This document shows, piece by piece, positions 61,858-64,000 of a stretch of DNA of 64,000 nucleotides. The DNA lies in NCBI GenBank assembly GCA_004173185.1, contig SEFZ01000018.1:28385-92384 (forward strand), written 5' to 3'. The stretch comes from Sphingomonadales bacterium (GTDB lineage Bacteria > Pseudomonadota > Alphaproteobacteria > Sphingomonadales > Sphingomonadaceae). A model generated the notes under the pieces. That model worked only from the letters and a program-made list of their open reading frames with translations. It was not told the DNA's origin and searched no databases. A program made the translations under genes and the position numbers. The stretch's first letter is position 1. Every line of letters starts with the position of its first letter.

Positions 61858-62556
61858 TTAGTGAAGCTTGCGCACCGGCACGTGATGAACGATGTCGGCG
61901 AGCGCGCGGTGTACGATATGGCGGTCGCTTTCGCGCAGACGTTCCGCCGCGTCGCTCACCACCAGATGGTGGCGAACAAGCTTCTTTTCGGCGGCGATCC
62001 GGGGTTCCAGCCGGCTTCCATCGCTGCGCGACGCGCATAATCTTGAACGGCGGCGGCTCGCCCAATCCTCGACCAACCGGTCGGCAAGACGCTCGGCAAG
62101 ATTGTCGGCCGCGCCCTTTTCGGTCGCCTGTTCGGCGGCTGGATCGGTCAGCCATGCGTCGGCGCCGTCCTCCTGCAACGCGTCGAGCGATAGCGTCGCG
62201 GTGACATGCCGCCGTCCGGCGCAGCGCTGGTCACCGTGAAGCCGGTGCCGCAGCGCCTGAAGCTCGGCGCGGAATTGCCAGTTCACATAAGTGGTGAACC
62301 GCGCCCGCGCCGGATCATAATTTTCGGCGGCGCGATACAGCGCGATCGCGCACACTTGCGCCGCATCCTCGGCAACGTCGGCCAATCCATAGCTGCGCGT
62401 GAAATAGCGGATACGCGGCGCAGCCAACGCAGCGAGCCGCGCGAAGCTGCGGTCGGCCAAGGCCCGCGTCCGCGCGCCCGGCGCCGCTTCGAGCGCGGTT
62501 CGCGCCTGAATATAATCCGTCACCGCGGCTTCGAGTGCGTCGCTTTTTTTCGACAT
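61858..62556 (-). CDS. Sigma-70-like protein lacking a clear region 4
   Basis: A 232-aa protein. Region 2 is clear: YGLADVAEDAAQVCAIALYR with core-binding helices, then ARFTTYVNWQFRAELQALRH near 85-104. Beyond about residue 185 the text ESDRHIVHRALADIVHHVPV resembles the start of an RpoH-like region 4, but the expected HTH does not follow and the protein ends. It may be truncated or a partial sigma factor. It is convergent with the LON-domain gene, with only 4 bp between the stop codons. Confidence 0.65.
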   Translation of the reverse strand: MSKKSDALEAAVTDYIQARTALEAAPGARTRALADRSFARLAALAAPRIRYFTRSYGLADVAEDAAQVCAIALYRAAENYDPARARFTTYVNWQFRAELQALRHRLHGDQRCAGRRHVTATLSLDALQEDGADAWLTDPAAEQATEKGAADNLAERLADRLVEDWASRRRSRLCASRSDGSRLEPRIAAEKKLVRHHLVVSDAAERLRESDRHIVHRALADIVHHVPVRKLH

Positions 62557-62653
62557 GGCCCTGTCCCCATCCCATCCGCGGCGTGGTTACCGCGCGGTCA
62601 GGGATAGGATGTCGTGCTTAGCACCGCGCTGCCGGCACCCTAAGTAGTAATAC

Positions 62654-63895
62654 CTAGATTTCGGCGCCCGCCAGCAACCGCGGCAGGTCGCCCGCCTCGC
62701 CTCGCGCTTCATCCATGAAGAAGCGCTTGAGCATCGGCATGCGCTGCACCGCGCCGAGGCCGGTGCGGCGGACCGCGGCGGCGGTGCGCCCCGGAATGCC
62801 GAACAGCCGCGTCAGCCCGTCGGTCGCGAGGCTGACCATCATATTGTCGAGCCCGCGCCAGCGCTGATAACGCGCGAGCAAAGCGGCATCGCCAAGGTCG
62901 AGCCCGAGCCGCGCGCCCTCGACGAGCACTTCGGTCAGTGCCGCGACGTCGCGCAGGCCCAGATTGAGCCCCTGCCCCGCGATGGGGTGGATGCCGTGCG
63001 CGGCATCGCCGACGAGCGCCATGCGATCCGCAACGATCGACGCGCTGTGATGAAAGCCAAGCGGATAGGTCATCAGCGGCGCGACAAGCTCCATTGCACC
63101 GAGCACGCCGCCGGCGCGCTTCTGCAGTTCGGCGACAAAGCCCCGCTCGCCAAGTTTGGCGAAACCCGGACCGTCCTTTTCAGCGACCGTCCACACGAAC
63201 GCCGAACGGTGCCGCCCCTGCGGATCGTCGACGAGCGGCAGCAGCGCGAAAGGACCCGAGGGGTAGAAGATTTCATGCGCGACATTGCCGTGCGGCTTTT
63301 CATGCGCGACCGCGCCGATCAACGCATGATGATGATAGGACCAGTTCGCAATGCTGAACCCCGCCGCCTCACGCGTCGGCGAACGGCGACCTTCGGCGAC
63401 GATCAGCAGCGGCGCCGCGAGCTTTGTGCCGTCAGCGAGCGTCAGCGTGACGTCATGGCCGTCAATCTCACGCGTCACGACCGCAGCGGGCATCAAGAGG
63501 CGCACCAGCGGCGCCTCAGCCAGCCCTGCGGCGAGCGCGAGGCGAAGCTGGCGGTTTTCGATCATCGTGCCGAGCGGCGGATCGCCATCGGCGGTCACGA
63601 AGTCGAGGTCTCCGCCACGGCCGCTTTCGGGAGCCCCGTCTCCGACCTGTATCGCACGGATCGGGCAGCCGTGACCGTCAAGGCGCCCCGCAATCCCAAG
63701 CACTTCGAACATCTGCCACGTCGCGCTCGCGATCGCCGAAGCGCGGCCGTCGAAACCCGGCGCGATTGTTGCAACCGGATCGGCGGGATCGACGATCTGG
63801 ACCGACAGGCCGTGGTGGGCAAGGGCAAGGGCAAGCGCCTGGCCGACCAGGCCGCCACCCGAAATCAGAACATCGCTGCGGTGCGTTTCGCTCAT
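62654..63895 (-). CDS. UbiH/UbiF-type FAD-dependent hydroxylase
   Basis: A 413-aa flavoprotein monooxygenase. The N-terminal dinucleotide motif ISGGGLVGQALA is at 11-22, the DGRASAIA motif near 49-56 and LVGDAAHGIHPIAGQGLNLG as the C-terminal FAD-binding GD motif. It matches the ubiquinone-biosynthesis hydroxylase (UbiH/UbiF/VisC) family that adds a ring hydroxyl in coenzyme Q synthesis. It is a core-chromosome-type gene at the right edge. Which of the ring positions it hydroxylates cannot be told by eye. Confidence 0.9.
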   Translation of the reverse strand: MSETHRSDVLISGGGLVGQALALALAHHGLSVQIVDPADPVATIAPGFDGRASAIASATWQMFEVLGIAGRLDGHGCPIRAIQVGDGAPESGRGGDLDFVTADGDPPLGTMIENRQLRLALAAGLAEAPLVRLLMPAAVVTREIDGHDVTLTLADGTKLAAPLLIVAEGRRSPTREAAGFSIANWSYHHHALIGAVAHEKPHGNVAHEIFYPSGPFALLPLVDDPQGRHRSAFVWTVAEKDGPGFAKLGERGFVAELQKRAGGVLGAMELVAPLMTYPLGFHHSASIVADRMALVGDAAHGIHPIAGQGLNLGLRDVAALTEVLVEGARLGLDLGDAALLARYQRWRGLDNMMVSLATDGLTRLFGIPGRTAAAVRRTGLGAVQRMPMLKRFFMDEARGEAGDLPRLLAGAEI

Positions 63896-64000
63896 GGCTT
63901 CGCCCTAGCGTGCCGCAGGACGGTTGGAAAGGCTGTGGGCGAGGGCTGTGGCCCGCTTGACGGCGAGTCCCCCCCATGCGCATATCGCCGTGGTTAACTG

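Noticed and set aside
63976..64000. Possible start of a gene running off the right end (ATG 63976)
   Set aside because: Only eight codons are visible and no ribosome-binding site precedes it.
1..64000. CRISPR arrays, rRNA genes and transposase genes
   Set aside because: No regularly spaced direct repeats, rRNA-like blocks or transposase motifs were seen on reading both strands.

Overview
The window reads as a GC-rich alphaproteobacterial chromosome, most likely a sphingomonad (Sphingopyxis/Novosphingobium-like). The grounds are two TonB-dependent receptors with the sphingomonad-type N-terminal IIVTAQRR motif, the mix of CoA-dependent catabolic enzymes, a DUF6894-type small protein, and a UbiH-type hydroxylase. 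No rRNA, CRISPR array or recognisable transposase was found. The genus is inferred from gene style, not from a marker.

Region 1 (1-31.8 kb) is a catabolic cluster for a hydrophobic, probably ring-containing compound. It holds an extradiol (VOC) dioxygenase, two enoyl-CoA hydratases, two MDR reductases, an SDR, three APH-fold kinases, a CaiB/BaiF CoA-transferase, ALDH, Zn-ADH, a cytochrome P450, a ferredoxin reductase, an acyl-CoA dehydrogenase, an MFS carrier, two TonB receptors and three regulators (TetR and two LysR). It also has four divergent copies of one poorly characterised, CrtC/AttH-like family marked by D-[HR]-S-W-G-x-R. A long minus-strand operon runs from the P450 (26835) to 17379. 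The APH-fold kinases with an acyl-CoA dehydrogenase suggest a phosphorylate-then-eliminate route for hydroxyacyl-CoAs, as known for LvaA and ACAD10/11. The substrate cannot be read from the sequence.

Region 2 (31.8-41.8 kb) is a patchwork of small and unknown genes: a frameshifted copy of a gene whose intact paralogue lies 5 kb away, a truncated DUF1206 gene, an XRE regulator/membrane-protein pair with tandem palindromic operators, and several hypothetical membrane proteins.

Region 3 (42.06-46.52 kb) is the most striking part. It is a tight four-gene operon of clearly lower GC: a D12-class adenine-N6 DNA methyltransferase, a two-TM protein with a phospholipase-D-like domain, a beta-RFAP synthase/GHMP-family protein, and a fusion of a HAM1/ITPase-type NTP pyrophosphatase, a P-loop kinase and a winged helix. 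I know of no described system with this content. It looks like a DNA- or nucleotide-modification/defence module.

Region 4 (46.9-52.9 kb) is toxin- and defence-like: a possible PIN-like protein, a HEPN-like protein, a zinc-ribbon/RES protein, a degenerate nucleotidyltransferase coupled to an ECF sigma factor, and an MNT-HEPN fusion. Region 5 (52.97-60.06 kb) is a mobilisation module: MobF relaxase-helicase, type IV coupling protein, a ribbon-helix-helix-type accessory protein, an excisionase-like HTH protein and unknowns. It ends against tRNA-Gly(GCC) at 60188-60262, whose 3' end faces the module, as expected for an integrated element, although no integrase or second attachment site is visible. 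Region 6 (60.3-64 kb) looks like core chromosome: thioredoxin/TPR protein, LON-domain protein, a short sigma-70 protein and a UbiH-type monooxygenase.
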